NCBI RefSeq assembly: GCF_902686445.1 | Contig: NC_062222.1 | Coordinates: forward strand, 133,059,035-133,123,034 | Direction: 5' to 3' | Source: Sciurus carolinensis | Lineage: Eukaryota; Chordata; Mammalia; Rodentia; Sciuridae | Length of the DNA: 64,000 nt | Part shown: positions 24,554 to 35,928 of the stretch, one piece after another | Position numbering within the stretch: the first letter of the stretch is position 1 | Layout of the letters: each line of letters opens with the position of its first letter | Made by a program: the position numbers and the translations under genes | Notes under the pieces: generated by a model | Databases searched by the model: none | What the model was told of the DNA's origin: nothing | Seen by the model: the letters and a program-made list of their open reading frames with translations, nothing else

Positions 24554-25701
24554 AGTGCTCAATAGCACTTTCTCAAACACAATTTTCAGTTTTCCAGGCC
24601 AATGTATCTCACTCTTGTTTCACATTCCATCACAATATTACTTGGAGACTAGTTTCACCACATATTGTATAATCATACCATCAAAATATATATATTATAT
24701 CTGTTAACATGTATGCATTTATGTAATATGTACATGCATATATATGTATATATATATATAGTTGTTGCACAGATATATACATCATCAAAATTTGTTGACT
24801 TTAATGAGTAAATGTGAGTCTAAGTAAATTTTTTGTCACTAAACTTAATCTTTAAATATGATCTAATCATTTGGAATGAAAAATTTACACTATTTGTTGA
24901 GGCCAGGCACAGAAAGTCAATGGGATAGCAGAGGTCTGTGTTTCCCTGTGTCCCTATCTTCAGCTTTGCTGATTTCTGGGCTTTTGCTACATGGCTTTGC
25001 TGTTTTTTCACTGATGCTGAATGCCCGTTTGTGATAATTTAAATTAAATAAAAGAAGGAAATGAAAAGAGAACCGGGCAGCATTGCCAATAAAAATGACT
25101 TTACAAACACAGAAACCAACTAGCCAAATTTTGTCTCGTCTATAGGCAGTGAAAACAAACACCTCTGATTCCTTATCTGACATGTTTCAGTGGTCCAAAA
25201 TTATGCATTTTGTCCTTGGCAGCAAGCACCAAACAGATGAAAGTTCTATCTGGTTTATAATTAAGGTATTACTTTGACATTGAAAGCTCTTAGTGGACTG
25301 GATCTCAATTAACTTCCTGAACTTCTGGCATTTTAATTGATCATCTAACCTTTCTATTTTAAACAGAAGTTTTTATTTTTTTTCCCACTCAGAACTGTGA
25401 TTTCTGTTCAGCTCCTTCCCTTGGGCTATATTGTCAAGTTAATTGATATTATAAGATATCTCCATCACTGGGATCATAAGCATCTGGCTTCTAGGTGCAC
25501 ATATTTACCTTTTTTAAACAAACACAGGCACACACACATCACATATTTAAAACCTGAAATACATGTATGTGGGTGTGTATGTATGTTTCCTTTCAGTCTC
25601 GTTCATTGTAGAATAGGTATTACAAAATCTGGAATATCTGTATCATGAATATGTTTAGCAGATGATCAAATACATTCTGATCATCCGTAAGTACACTCTA
25701 G

Positions 25702-25703
<2 letters not shown>
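24554..25703. other. AT-rich sequence; possible L2 remnant
   Basis: 24685-24780 is a degenerate TA/TG-alternating tract. 25255-25360 may be a weak L2 remnant. No gene recognised. Confidence 0.4.

Positions 25704-25734
<31 letters not shown>
25704..25734. repeat. (GT)n microsatellite
   Basis: About fifteen uninterrupted GT units directly beside the CpG-bearing block at 25735-26190. Confidence 0.95.
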
Positions 25735-25735
<1 letters not shown>

Positions 25736-26190
25736 CTTCCTTCACACCCAGGGACATGTGGAGGAACACAGTGACATTTCCACCAACTGGTCACAGCATT
25801 CCCACTCCAATGGTTGCCTCGAGGTGCCTGCCTGCCCCTACCAGGAGCTGGGCATCCACACCAACAGGACAGCCTTTGCTCTCGGCGTTTCTGAAGCTCT
25901 TCTTTGTGGGAACTGCCTTTGATGTTGACCAGTGACAACTCTTGGCAAAATATTGGTCCTTTGAGAGTTGACTGAACATCTGGAAACTGCCAAAATCACT
26001 TGGAATCATGTGGCTGGAGGAAGAGCTCAGAGCACTAAGTGGAGCCAATGACTGTGTGACGATGCCGAAACGAGACTGCGTTGTCTGTGGCTCCTGCCCT
26101 GTGTCCGAAGTCCTGGCCAGATGAGCAGTTAACAGCATGTTTTGTGCAAATGTTGATGAAATCTCTTAATTGCCTCTTTTGGCTACACAG
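25735..26190. other. Unassigned block, CpG-bearing, protein-like frames
   Basis: GC content and CpG count are higher than in the flanks (for example 25879-25886 and 26057-26075). Open frames exist on both strands: 25791-26138 minus (115 codons) and a plus-strand stretch from the ATG at 26008 to TGA near 26122. Neither is recognised. It could be an old retrocopy, an unrecognised repeat or a conserved element. Confidence 0.3.
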
Positions 26191-26444
26191 AGTACTCTGG
26201 AATCATGGGCAGTGTGTTCACTTTCTCCCATATTTCTAGAATTCTTCTGTCCTTTTAAAGACAATTGAGCTCCATAATTTGTGACAAAATGTAATCTAAG
26301 CATCCTATGCCCTCTGACTTCTAAGTACCTGTATATATACTCCACATATACACAAATGCTTGAAAATGTAGAAAAACATACCTACACATATGTATATATG
26401 CTTCTATATGTACATACAAATGTTCCCAGGAGTTGCTTAGGAGA

Positions 26445-26575
26445 CTCTATTTACTGTATCTGTAAAATGGGCACAGAACTCCTATGTCATGAAGTTTTTA
26501 CAAGGATTAAATGAAATAGCACATGAATATATCTTTTAGTTTCTGGGCAAAATATGTGACTAATGCTAATTATCT
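26445..26575 (+). mobile_element. MIR SINE fragment, sense
   Basis: ACTGTATCTGTAAAATGGGC followed by ACAAGGATTAAATGAAATAG matches the MIR core and 3' half. Confidence 0.6.
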
Positions 26576-29262
26576 TTTCCACATTCTTCTCTCCTTCCCC
26601 TAACTATCAAAATCTTGTGAGTATTCTAACTTTTAAAATGATTTTGTTTATCCAACAAATGGTAAATGCTATACAAGTAAAACAACCACCATCACCAAAT
26701 CATTGCAGCCAATTTCCACCCATCTTTAAGCACAAATGCAAGAATTTTAAGAATATCTGCACACTGTACAGATCATTCTTATTTGAACATAGGGAGTTCT
26801 TTACTCTTGTCTGATAGATTCTCACAAAGCATATGAACATGAAGCAAAATCCTATTTAACACTCCTCCTCACAGTACCTACCAAAGTAGTATGAAAGTCA
26901 GAAGAAGATGGGTCAAGCACCTGGACATGCACAAAAGAAATTGACACAAACATACTTTTGATGCATTGGTAGAAAGCAGGTTTTTTGTTTTTTTTGTTTT
27001 GTTTTGTTTTGTTTTGTTTTAGTTTATTTGTTTCATTCTCTCTTTTTTAATTTTAGGAAAAACAAAGAACTTCTGGTAACCAAAATATAAGCAAGGCTTT
27101 TCGAAGGGCATTTTATTTTTGGCTGCCAGTGAGCTCAGATGCAAAAAAAAGACGCTGCAACGCCAATTACACCCAGCCTGAACTGAGTGAGCCCGTCCTC
27201 AGGGAGTCCCTGGCTTCCATGGTCTCCCATTTACAGGTGACGTACACTCACTCCATGTTGTGCAGAGCTCTGGCCCTGTGATCATGGAAGCGTTTGGAAG
27301 GACCTGTCAATCCATATGCATTTTCCTCATGCAGGGGCGGTTATAATCACAGCAAAGTTCTCCAGCCTGACAATTCTACAGGTAACAGATCAATCCTCTT
27401 TTCTGAATTGCATCTCTCTTGAGTGAAGCATTTAACTATGCAGTGGTTTTCGTTTACTGTTCTCATTTTTAAAGGGGAGGTGAGCTTTTGCAGATGTCTT
27501 TTGGGGAAAATGGGCCAGAACCTGTCATTAACTGGAAAGCAGTCAGATAATCCCTTGGCAAATGCCATGATTTTACATCACAGTTTGTATTCACCGCAGT
27601 GGCCCCCTCCGTCTCCCACAGGGGAATCCCCCACCGTTGTACATCCTAGTCCTACATGTGAGGGGCAGTGTCCCGCTGCCACACAGCCCCACATGTTTGT
27701 TGGTGATTGTGGTAGGTCTACTCCTTTATGCATTATGCACTGCATTTCTTGAAATGATTTCTTAGTTGAAAAATGTGCTTGGGGTCAATGTGAAGGAGAG
27801 ATGGTTTAAGAGTCAGCTACCCAATTCCTTAGGAGGAATATAGCTGAGGCTCAGCAAACACTTTGCTGGAACATTTGGTGGGAAAAGAGAGTTTTAGGAC
27901 TAAGACTCAGATGACATGGGATTAAAATAGCAAGAGCTGGATTGCTTCCCACAAAAACAGGTAGAATTTGAGGTTTCTATAGGCAGCCCAACAGGGAGGA
28001 GTATTCTCAGAAAGAAAAAAAAAAAAATGTGAGAGTTTGTGGTAGAGAGAAATGGCCAAGCTCAAAATGAGATGCAGGGATGTTGGAACATAAGGCATCC
28101 GAGAAATAGATTTGGATTCTTTTAAGGGTGAAGCTGTCTAGTGTTCCATTATAAATGATTTGTCGATTGGCTCTTTGCTGTACCTCAATGACTTTGATGC
28201 CCAAATTCGTGTCAATTCTACTTGGAAAATGACCTGTCAGAATCCTGTCTTGAGGAAATCAAGGTCAAAGTATGAGTTTTGCTTGATGTTTTGGTTAATA
28301 TCTGGTACAGAAAATAAAAAGAACTACAGGAAACGAGAAATGAAGAATACAAAGAATTGAGTGGAAGAAGAATACTAGAGTAAGAAGGGATTATGAGAAA
28401 CAAGGTCTCCTAAGCCTGCCGGCAAATCCTGGGAAGTGACTGAGGAAAACTGGATTGTCCACGGTTGCCGATGAAGAGAGAGTGGCAGAAAGGCCACGAT
28501 TCAGTGCAACATCTTGAAGCTTGAAGCTGAGACTTGGGTAAGAATCTTGATGAGTCCACTCTGCAGTCTGAAAAATATTTCCCTGGATTAAACCTGCTGC
28601 ACGTGTGGACTTGACTCTCTAGAGGCTAAGCATAGGCTCCCAACCTCTAAGGATGGTAGACAGGACTTAGGGTCCCATCCTCCTCTCTTTCCTCAGCTCC
28701 TAAAGCTTTGTCACTCTCATCCCAATCTTTATCACGTAAGACTATTCAAGTTGCAAAAAAAAAAAGATAAAAATGGGATGCCCTTGATTTGAGAAATAAA
28801 CTATTCCAGGAGGAAATATTATTACCGGAGAAGAGAAAGAGGCAATTCTGTAGAGGAGAAGGAACGCCTTGCATGATGGGGTTCATGACACCCGCCTTCT
28901 GGAGAGAAATCAGCATTCCGGGCAAAATCCTTTCTGCTGAACTTTGATAGGATTAAGCTGTACACTGAGCAGTCACCCACCAGTAGCCTGCCAATGAGCT
29001 GTCAGTCAGGAATCCAGTGACCTTTAGGAGGCTTCCTCTTCTTTCTGTATCTAACATGATTATCTACATTTAATAGATGATATAACAAGGTTACTTATTT
29101 CTTCTCTCACCTTTTAAAATGCCTACCATAAGTCAGTCTTCAAATTAGTCCGTTAAGGATTTAAAAAATAAATAAAAAACTCTCACGCAAGATTTGATAA
29201 AATTTTGACCAGAGCTTATAACTAAGTTGTCTGAATATTTTTCTTAAATAAACAAAAATGTA

Positions 29263-29264
<2 letters not shown>
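26576..29264. other. Mostly unique sequence with a candidate exon
   Basis: Contains (GTTTT)5 at 26996-27020, immediately upstream of the exon-like segment at 27057-27236. The rest shows no recognised repeat. Short frames at 27423-27752 plus (109 codons) are unsupported. Confidence 0.4.
27057..27236 (+). other. Exon-like segment, 180 bases, phase 0, open
   Basis: A pyrimidine-rich acceptor-like tract ends in TTTTAG at 27051-27056 and a donor-like CAG|GTGACG follows position 27236. The 180 bases between are a multiple of three and open in frame 1 throughout (60 codons, beginning EKQRTSGNQ and ending SMVSHLQ). No domain is recognised. A 60-codon frame without stops is not rare by chance, so this is only a candidate. 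Confidence 0.2.

Positions 29265-29297
<33 letters not shown>
29265..29297. repeat. (AC)n microsatellite
   Basis: About sixteen uninterrupted AC units in an AT-rich region with no recognisable SINE beside it. Confidence 0.95.
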
Positions 29298-29299
<2 letters not shown>

Positions 29300-29461
29300 T
29301 AATTTTAGATGTTCCAAAGCTAACAAATACAAATTTGACCCAAGTGCTGCTGGCAACTAAAATTACAAAACATATTTATGAAAAAGAAAATTGATAATAC
29401 TGTGGGGTTTGGGTAAATATATATTAGAATTGTTGAAGTGTCTGATATGACAGATATTAGG

Positions 29462-29551
29462 TACATGAGCCTATTTAACATTTGAAATATTAGTGCTTTA
29501 AATGGATACATGAGCCTATTTAACATATGAAATATTAATACTTTAACTGGA
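29462..29551. repeat. Tandem duplication of a 45-bp unit
   Basis: Units 29462-29506 and 29507-29551 both begin TACATGAGCCTATTTAACAT and differ at four of 45 positions. It is a local duplication, old enough to have diverged about nine percent. Confidence 0.9.
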
Positions 29552-32010
29552 TATGTGCTATATATATAAAATACACCTCTAATTTTAAAGATTTTTTAAA
29601 AGAATGCAAAATATATGTTAATGGTTATATTGATTACTTGTTGAAATATTAATAATTGTGACAGATTAAATGAAAAATATTAGTAAAATGAAAGTTACTT
29701 AAAAAATATATATGTCTCCAATAAAATTGTATCACACACGTGTAGCTTGCATTTGTAGAGGACATTATCACCCTCTTGGACAGCAGTATTATGGATAATG
29801 AAAAGTTTTGCTCTGTGAGTATTTCTTTCTTCTCATTTCTAAAAGGGTTTGCCATAAAAATCATGGAAAATTCTTTTGTCTAACTTGGTATTGGATGGTA
29901 GTGAATGAAGCCTTTCCTCTGATAGCAAAATAATACAGAAATAAAGGTCTCTAGAATTCACACTCATCAATAATTTGATGATTCTGTTAATTCAAAAACT
30001 TTTACTATATAATGTATTCTGAGGACAGTCTATGTCCTTCAGACATGGTCCTAATGCAGGTGTCTGTCTAGCCTGTTTGAATGGGTGACAGGGATCCAAC
30101 CTGTGACCACAAGCATGGGGGATTCCGCTGCTGGTAAATATCCAATGAGCACTGGTGAATAGACAGGGGGCATAATTACCCTGGAGAGTTTTGAATTGGG
30201 CTCTGAGGTAATGGTTTGTAGTCTGATACTGAAAGAGCGATCTGTACGTGCTAAGCACTGAGCGTGTGAACAGTGGAGAAGAAACAAGGTTTAAGGTGCA
30301 AGAAACCAACATCTAAGGTCTATAAAAATCATTCTAATTTTTGGATGTACTAAACTGTAAAGAGAAGAATCGGGTCTCACAAACACCTACTCAAAAGACA
30401 AAATCTCGTCCTGCCAGGCATATATTTTAGGGCAACGTTCCATAAGAGAGGACTACTTGAAGAATGCTCTTGGTGTTCTCCATGCTCATCGCTGGCCTCA
30501 CCCGGAGACAGTTGATGTCAATGGATCTCCCGAGGCCTTGACCCAGGTCTCCTGGAGTTAGCAGAGCACGGGCTTGGCCTTTCAGTCTGGCAAAGAAAAG
30601 CCTAAATGTGAAAGAAAGCCCAGGAACTGCTCCTCTTCATATCAGCACAAGGAGGGGAGGAACTGACAAGCACTCCCTGCATGTGCTTGTTGGCATAAAT
30701 GCCTCCAGAAAGAAGCATCACCCAACCAAGGAAGCCACCACTGAGGGCCAAGGGAGAGGGCCTCTGAGGAACCCAGGACAGTACTCAGTGGGAGATAGAG
30801 TCATCAGGGGACCTGGACACCTAGGTTACTAATGCCAGGCAACAACTCTGCCGTTCACTTCACGGCAGTTTCCTTTCCCTCTGAAACAGCCATAAATAAC
30901 TGCTCAGAGTGTGAATGAAGAGAAAGAGAGAAGCTGCTTGGAGCTACTGCACATTGAGAACATCCAAGGATAAATCAGATCCAGGGTTTTGCTTTGCTGA
31001 GAATCGTGAGGTTTAATGCAGCTCTAGCCTGAATTGGAGATGTTTGGTTACTAAACCGGAGTGGCTTTTTAATGCAAGAGGGGATTAGAGAATGGAATAT
31101 CATCTAATAGTAAGCAGTAAGATTCTGAAATCTTTGTGTGATATTCTAAACAGAAATAAAGCCACATCCTGGAGAGTAGTTCTGAAGGGTCAGTACAAGA
31201 AAGAGTCTGGCTAGCTTTCATTTCATTTCCGTGCCAAGTTGGGTCAATGAAACCACTTTCACATGGTAAGAAATGATTTGGTCATAGATGCATCTCTGCT
31301 TATATGATGAAGTCATCCAGATCTTAATTTTTCACCCTGTGCATTGAAACATGAGATCAATGTTGGGTACACAGTGGTCACACAATACATTTTTAATAAA
31401 AGAATAAAAGTTTCTAGAGTATATGTATGTGAACATTTGTCAGAGGGTTTTTTAAAACAAAAACACCTACCTGCACCCAGAATAGATTCAGTGTATGCAC
31501 TTAACAGACACGGACTTCCTAATAGCACAAGCAAAGTGCTAACCCTACATTGAGTTCAGAAGCGGAAGGGAATGAAGTTGCTTACAGCCTCGCCAGCACT
31601 CATGGGTGGACATTTAATGACCAAGCTGATCCAAAAGGGCTTCCGTCACCAGGATTAATGAGCAATTCAAACATCCGACTGAGTCAAAGGGAATTTTCCA
31701 ATGTTATCCTCCTTACGCTATTGATCTCTCAGCAGTTCATTAACCATCGGAAGCAAATACCATGAGAGCAGCAGTGGGGATTGTAGGCTCAGCAGAGGCC
31801 TCACCCGCCACGTGTCATCTCTCATGGTCCACCACCAGCTTCGTCCAGGCTTCTTGCCCCCCTCTTCTGTTGCATATTTCCTGGTTGTTCCTGTTTCTTC
31901 AATAAGGTCTCTCAGCATTCATGGGGAAAGTAGGTTTGTCAGATGAACAGAGGGAGATTTAGGAATTCATGCAACTCCAGGGCCCTGTTTCCTAAAGAGA
32001 ATTCTAGATC
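29552..32010. other. Unique sequence, no gene seen
   Basis: AT-rich to about 30000, then more balanced. No repeat family recognised. The frame 29992-30312 minus (106 codons) has no recognisable signature. 31600-31670 carries several homeodomain-type cores. Confidence 0.45.
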
Positions 32011-32024
32011 AAGAATCAAACAGT

Positions 32025-32235
32025 ATCCAGGTGTGGTGATGCCTGCCTGTAATCCCAGTGACTTGGGAGGCTGAGGCGGGAGGCTCGGGAGTTCAAAGCC
32101 AGCCTCAGCAACTTAGAGAGGCCCTAAGCAACTCAGTGAGACCCTGTCTCTAAAGAAAATACAAAATAGGGCTGGGGTTATGGCTTAGTGGTGGAGTGCG
32201 CCTGAGTTCAATCCCTGGTACCCCCTCCCAAATAA
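32025..32235 (+). mobile_element. B1-ID composite SINE, sense
   Basis: Dimeric sciurid SINE. The left monomer is 7SL-derived B1 (GTGGTGATGCCTGCCTGTAA, GGGAGGCTGAGGC, GAGTTCAAAGCCAGC) to about 32165. The right monomer is ID, starting GGGCTGGGGTTA, with A box TGGCTTAGTGG at 32181-32191 and B box GTTCAATCC at 32206-32214. A 14-bp target duplication with one mismatch flanks it: AAGAATCAAACAGT (32011-32024) and AAGAATCAAGCAGT (32236-32249). It is the best-preserved SINE here. Confidence 0.95.
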
Positions 32236-32249
32236 AAGAATCAAGCAGT

Positions 32250-32827
32250 GTTTTCCATAATCTAGGTATGTATTTACTCTTTATCTACGTTATCCCACCT
32301 ACTGGAGCATTTACTTCATCTCTGAAAGCCTACTTAAATCATTCCTTGTGCAAAACCATGCATACTCCGTCTCATAGACATACATTAACTCTTAATAACT
32401 GCACAATAGCTAAGCCTTAAAATACTCAGCAATAAAAAAAGAAGACATACAAGCAAGAATAGGAGCTGATCATCATTTTAAAACTGATAAAACAATAAAA
32501 ATCGCTTCATAATATTTCAAGTACAGAACAGCTGAGAGATTTAAAAATCTTACTAAATAATGGTAGTTAGGTAGTTCATGGAAGATAGATAAGTTTAAAT
32601 TCATATTTACATTTAATAGACATATAAATTAATATCCTTCCTTTTACTGATGGAAATGTGCTACATGATAAAGGAGAAGACACCCCAGCACCAGGCCCTG
32701 TCCTGATCATCCTCTGGAGGGGGTGAAGCCAACAAGAGATCAAGCATCCATCAGAGCCCTGTTAGTGACAATCCGTGCCTGTCTGGCATCTAGGCAGAAG
32801 GACCTTTCCACAAGTAAAGGGTTTTAT
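32250..32827. other. Unique AT-rich sequence
   Basis: No gene or repeat recognised. Confidence 0.45.
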
Positions 32828-33180
32828 GTGATGGTTTGTGTCTTTCTGAAAGTCCTATGTTGAAGACCTAAACCTTAGTATTGCAGAATGTTTTTAGAAA
32901 TAGCATCTTTTAAGAGGTAATTAAGTTAAAAGAAAGTTTTTTGTGTGGGCTGTTATCTAATATAACGTGTGTTTTTCTAAGAAGAGGAAACCATATTGAC
33001 AGAGTGAAGGCCATGGGAGAAGATGTCCATCTAGGAGACAGAAGGAGCCCTTAGAAGATGCCAACCAAGTCCACACCTTGAGATTGGACTACCAGTCTCC
33101 AGGACTGTGAGAAAATACTTTTCTGTTGTTTAAAGCACACAATCTGTGGCACTTGGTTACAGCTGCCCTGGTGTACATAG
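32828..33180 (+). mobile_element. MaLR-type LTR (MLT1-like), sense, diverged
   Basis: Starts at TGTGATGGTTTGTGTC and passes through AAGTCCTATGTTGAAGACCTAA and AGAGGTAATTAAGTTAAA. It ends with CTCCAGGACTGTGAGAAAAT, TTTCTGTTGTTTAAAGC and GGCACTTGGTTACAGCTGCC. The order matches old MLT1-class LTRs. Confidence 0.65.
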
Positions 33181-34075
33181 GAAGAGGGGAGGGTTTGTGA
33201 AGGGGCAGCCTGAAGCTAGGATACCTGAGCAGGCTTTGAGATTCCCAAGTGAGCAGAGTAAAAGAAAATGCTTTAAACAGAGTAGACCACAGCCATGACA
33301 GAGGCCCAGGGCATCCAGACATGTCCAGGTGTGTCTGGTTGGAGGGCAGAAGAGAGCAAGGGAGAGACAAATCCAGGAAAGCCAGTGTTCTGAGCAGAGC
33401 TCAGATCTTAGCAGCATGCATATCAAGTGGCTGCCTAACAGGAGCCATCAATGTCTCCTAATGGGAGAAAGAGATTCTTCACTGAGGAGAAGGACACACT
33501 GGCAAGACGGAATTCCACCCTCTCTGCTCCAGCCCTGGCCATTTTAATTATCTTCTGATTTGTGACTCATCACTGCCCCCACCTGCAATGGGGGAAGTCA
33601 CCACATGCCAGAATCCAGGAATTAGGCCACCTTTACAGCAGGGCATTAGTTAATTGGCAGGGAATTTAAAAGGGTGTTAGAATGGATTGATCACAACAGA
33701 TGGAGACAAGGCGCTTGAGGAAGTGAACAGCTGGATTGGTCTCTGTTTCCTTTCCATGATGGCAAAATCACAGAAAAATTAACAGTACAACTTATCTCCA
33801 GAAATGGACCATATTTCAGAAGTAATAAGCAACCATGTGAGTGAAAGAGTCACTCTATGTATATAAGAATGTAATCATTAATTAAAACAAGAACTGTTCT
33901 TAAACTATAGAATGAATATTGAGATCCACCAATTGAATGCAATTATTGATAAACATTATCTATGTATACAATAACTTTCTCATATTTTGCAAACCAAGTT
34001 TTGATCATATTGAGGAAGAAATCAATCTCAAACCATATTAAAGGTCAAAAATACTGATTAAATCAATGGATTACA
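33181..34075. other. Unique sequence, no gene seen
   Basis: 33180-33560 is richer in GC, with overlapping frames of 60-93 codons on both strands and no recognisable product. 33800-34070 is AT-rich. Confidence 0.45.
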
Positions 34076-34079
34076 GAAC

Positions 34080-34185
34080 CCTACTTATTAGGTTCAAATC
34101 GTACCTTAACCAATCTTTAGTTGTTTAATTGATTTGTGAAAAGTCACACAGACTCTGTGACTCAGTTTCCATATATTAAAATTGT
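34080..34185 (+). mobile_element. MIR SINE fragment, sense
   Basis: TTAGGTTCAAATCGTACC then TGACTCAGTTTCC, the usual MIR order, but diverged between them. Confidence 0.4.
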
Positions 34186-34234
34186 TTTTATAATAATGAT
34201 AACAAGTATGGAGGTTTCCAGATAATGTAATGTT

Positions 34235-34390
34235 TCACACACATTACCCTATTTAATCCTTAGAATAATCTTATTAATATTATCATTAACCTCCTTTCAT
34301 TGATCAGAAAACTGAGGCAGAGAGTGGCTAAGAAACTAACCCAAGGTCACAGAGTTAGTGAGAAAGCCGAGATGACATTCTAGGAAACTT
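34235..34390 (-). mobile_element. MIR SINE, antisense
   Basis: CATTACCCTATTTAATCC, GAAAACTGAGGCAGAGAG and CCCAAGGTCACAGAGTTAGT are the reversed MIR core in order. Confidence 0.75.
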
Positions 34391-34749
34391 CTCTTTAGTG
34401 TGTCAGCTTTTATTAGATTCTACTAGTTACAAGTGATTTTGTAAATTCTTGTTACGGGCAAACACTACCTGCCCAATTGATCTGCGTAAAGTTCAGCTCT
34501 CTTCACCCAAATATGCTCATGCCTTACCCTGGGTCTTCAGCAAGTCCTCTTAAAACTTGAACTTGACTTTTGTCCTTACCCCTCTGACTGGCACATCTCT
34601 CGGTTCACCCTGCCCCTACATTGGTATGTATATATTCTTATATATTCTCTTCAGTAAGACCATAAAACGTTTCCTCTCCTTTCCTGATGCAAAGCTTCTT
34701 GCCTTCAGACAAGGGAAGGGAGCCAAAGGTTGATGAGCTGTGAGTGCAG

Positions 34750-34980
34750 AGATTGGAAGCCTGGGCTTGGAATGGTCAACACTTAGGTTGAGTGTCACCT
34801 CTACCATTTACCAACTGTGTGACCTCAGAGGACGTCCTGACTTCTCTTGGGCTTAGAGATAACTCCTCTGTGTTACAGGGGCAACACTAATCTTTCACTC
34901 ACAGAGTCCCCGTAAAGATTAAGAGAAGGCCTTAGCACAAGTCACAGCTATATGAATATTCAGTAAAATGTTTTTATTAT
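34750..34980 (+). mobile_element. MIR SINE, sense
   Basis: ACCAACTGTGTGACCTCAGA (core), then ACTCCTCTGTGTTACAGGGG and the 3' end ATATTCAGTAAAATGTTTTTA. Nearly full length. Confidence 0.75.
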
Positions 34981-35264
34981 CTGTATTTTGTATAAGGTAT
35001 TATAATGTATATTCTCAGAAATAGCATCAAATGACAAAGAATGTATAATTTGGATTTTCTTCTGCTTAAAACTTTAAAGGTTTCTCATTACTTCTTACAT
35101 GAGTCTCATAAATCAGTATCTCCTTATCTCTTAAATAGGAGTGGCCTCCTACTTCACCCTTCACCCCTCGGATTTTATACTCCAAATGATAAATTGTTTA
35201 TTCTTTCTCAAAAACCCACAATTCCTCTTTGTTTTTACATAGCAGATTCCTTCATCCAAGTGCC

Positions 35265-35480
35265 TCCACCCATTCAATTTCTCATCTGGAGGGCTGCTAC
35301 AAAACCTTGTGAACCCATCTCAGTAATGAATTTCCCCCAGTCTTCTCCAGGAGTCCATCAGCATCCCCAGTCCATCTTCCATGTGCAGCCAATGTGCCCT
35401 TAAAGTGCACCCCTGGCTGATTCATTCAAAAAACTCTTCTGGTTCTGCCATGCATGCTGCAAATTCTACGGAGTCTTCAT
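35265..35480 (+). mobile_element. L2 LINE fragment, sense
   Basis: CTCATCTGGAGGGCTGCTAC, CCAGTCCATCTTCCATG and CCTTAAAGTGCACCCCTGG follow the order of L2 upstream of the 3' end. It abuts an antisense LTR on the right. Confidence 0.65.
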
Positions 35481-35485
35481 ATTAG

Positions 35486-35928
35486 TCATCTTTGCTTTAC
35501 TACAATACATAAACTAACTTTTAAAGAGAAAGGGCTTATTTTACACATAATTTTAAAGGTTCAAAGTTCAAAACTGGGTTGCCCATTGGTTTGATCTCCA
35601 GTGAGGGCAGCAGATGGCAACTTATTGTGGCGCAGGTGTGGGTATGAACAAAGAGACACATCTCAAGCAGAAGGGGAGACGATGAAGAGTAAGCAAGTCC
35701 ATGCTTGCTCCTGTTCTCATAACCCAGGAGAATTGAGGAGGTCCCAGGAGAACTCTCAAGAGGTCAAATGCAAACTGCCTCGTAAGAGCACACCCCTGAT
35801 GATCCAAGAACAACCCACCAGGTCACTCCTCCCGAAAGTTCTCCTACCTTCCAATAATACCACCCTGGCACCAAACTTTCACCACATGGGTCTTTGCGGG
35901 ACACCTTAATATCCAAACCACAGCAGTT
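35486..35928 (-). mobile_element. MaLR-type LTR, antisense
   Basis: Begins ATTAGTCATCTTTGC, then AAAGGGCTTATTTTACAC and GGTTCAAAGTTCAAAACTG. It passes through the ACCCCTGATGATCCAAGAAC area and ends GGACACCTTAATATCCAAAC with CACAGCA. It is a reversed MaLR LTR, a different subfamily from the 41130 copy. No viral genes. Confidence 0.65.

Noticed and set aside
32166..32235. tRNA gene
   Set aside because: A and B boxes are present, but they belong to the ID half of a B1-ID SINE; no complete cloverleaf exists.
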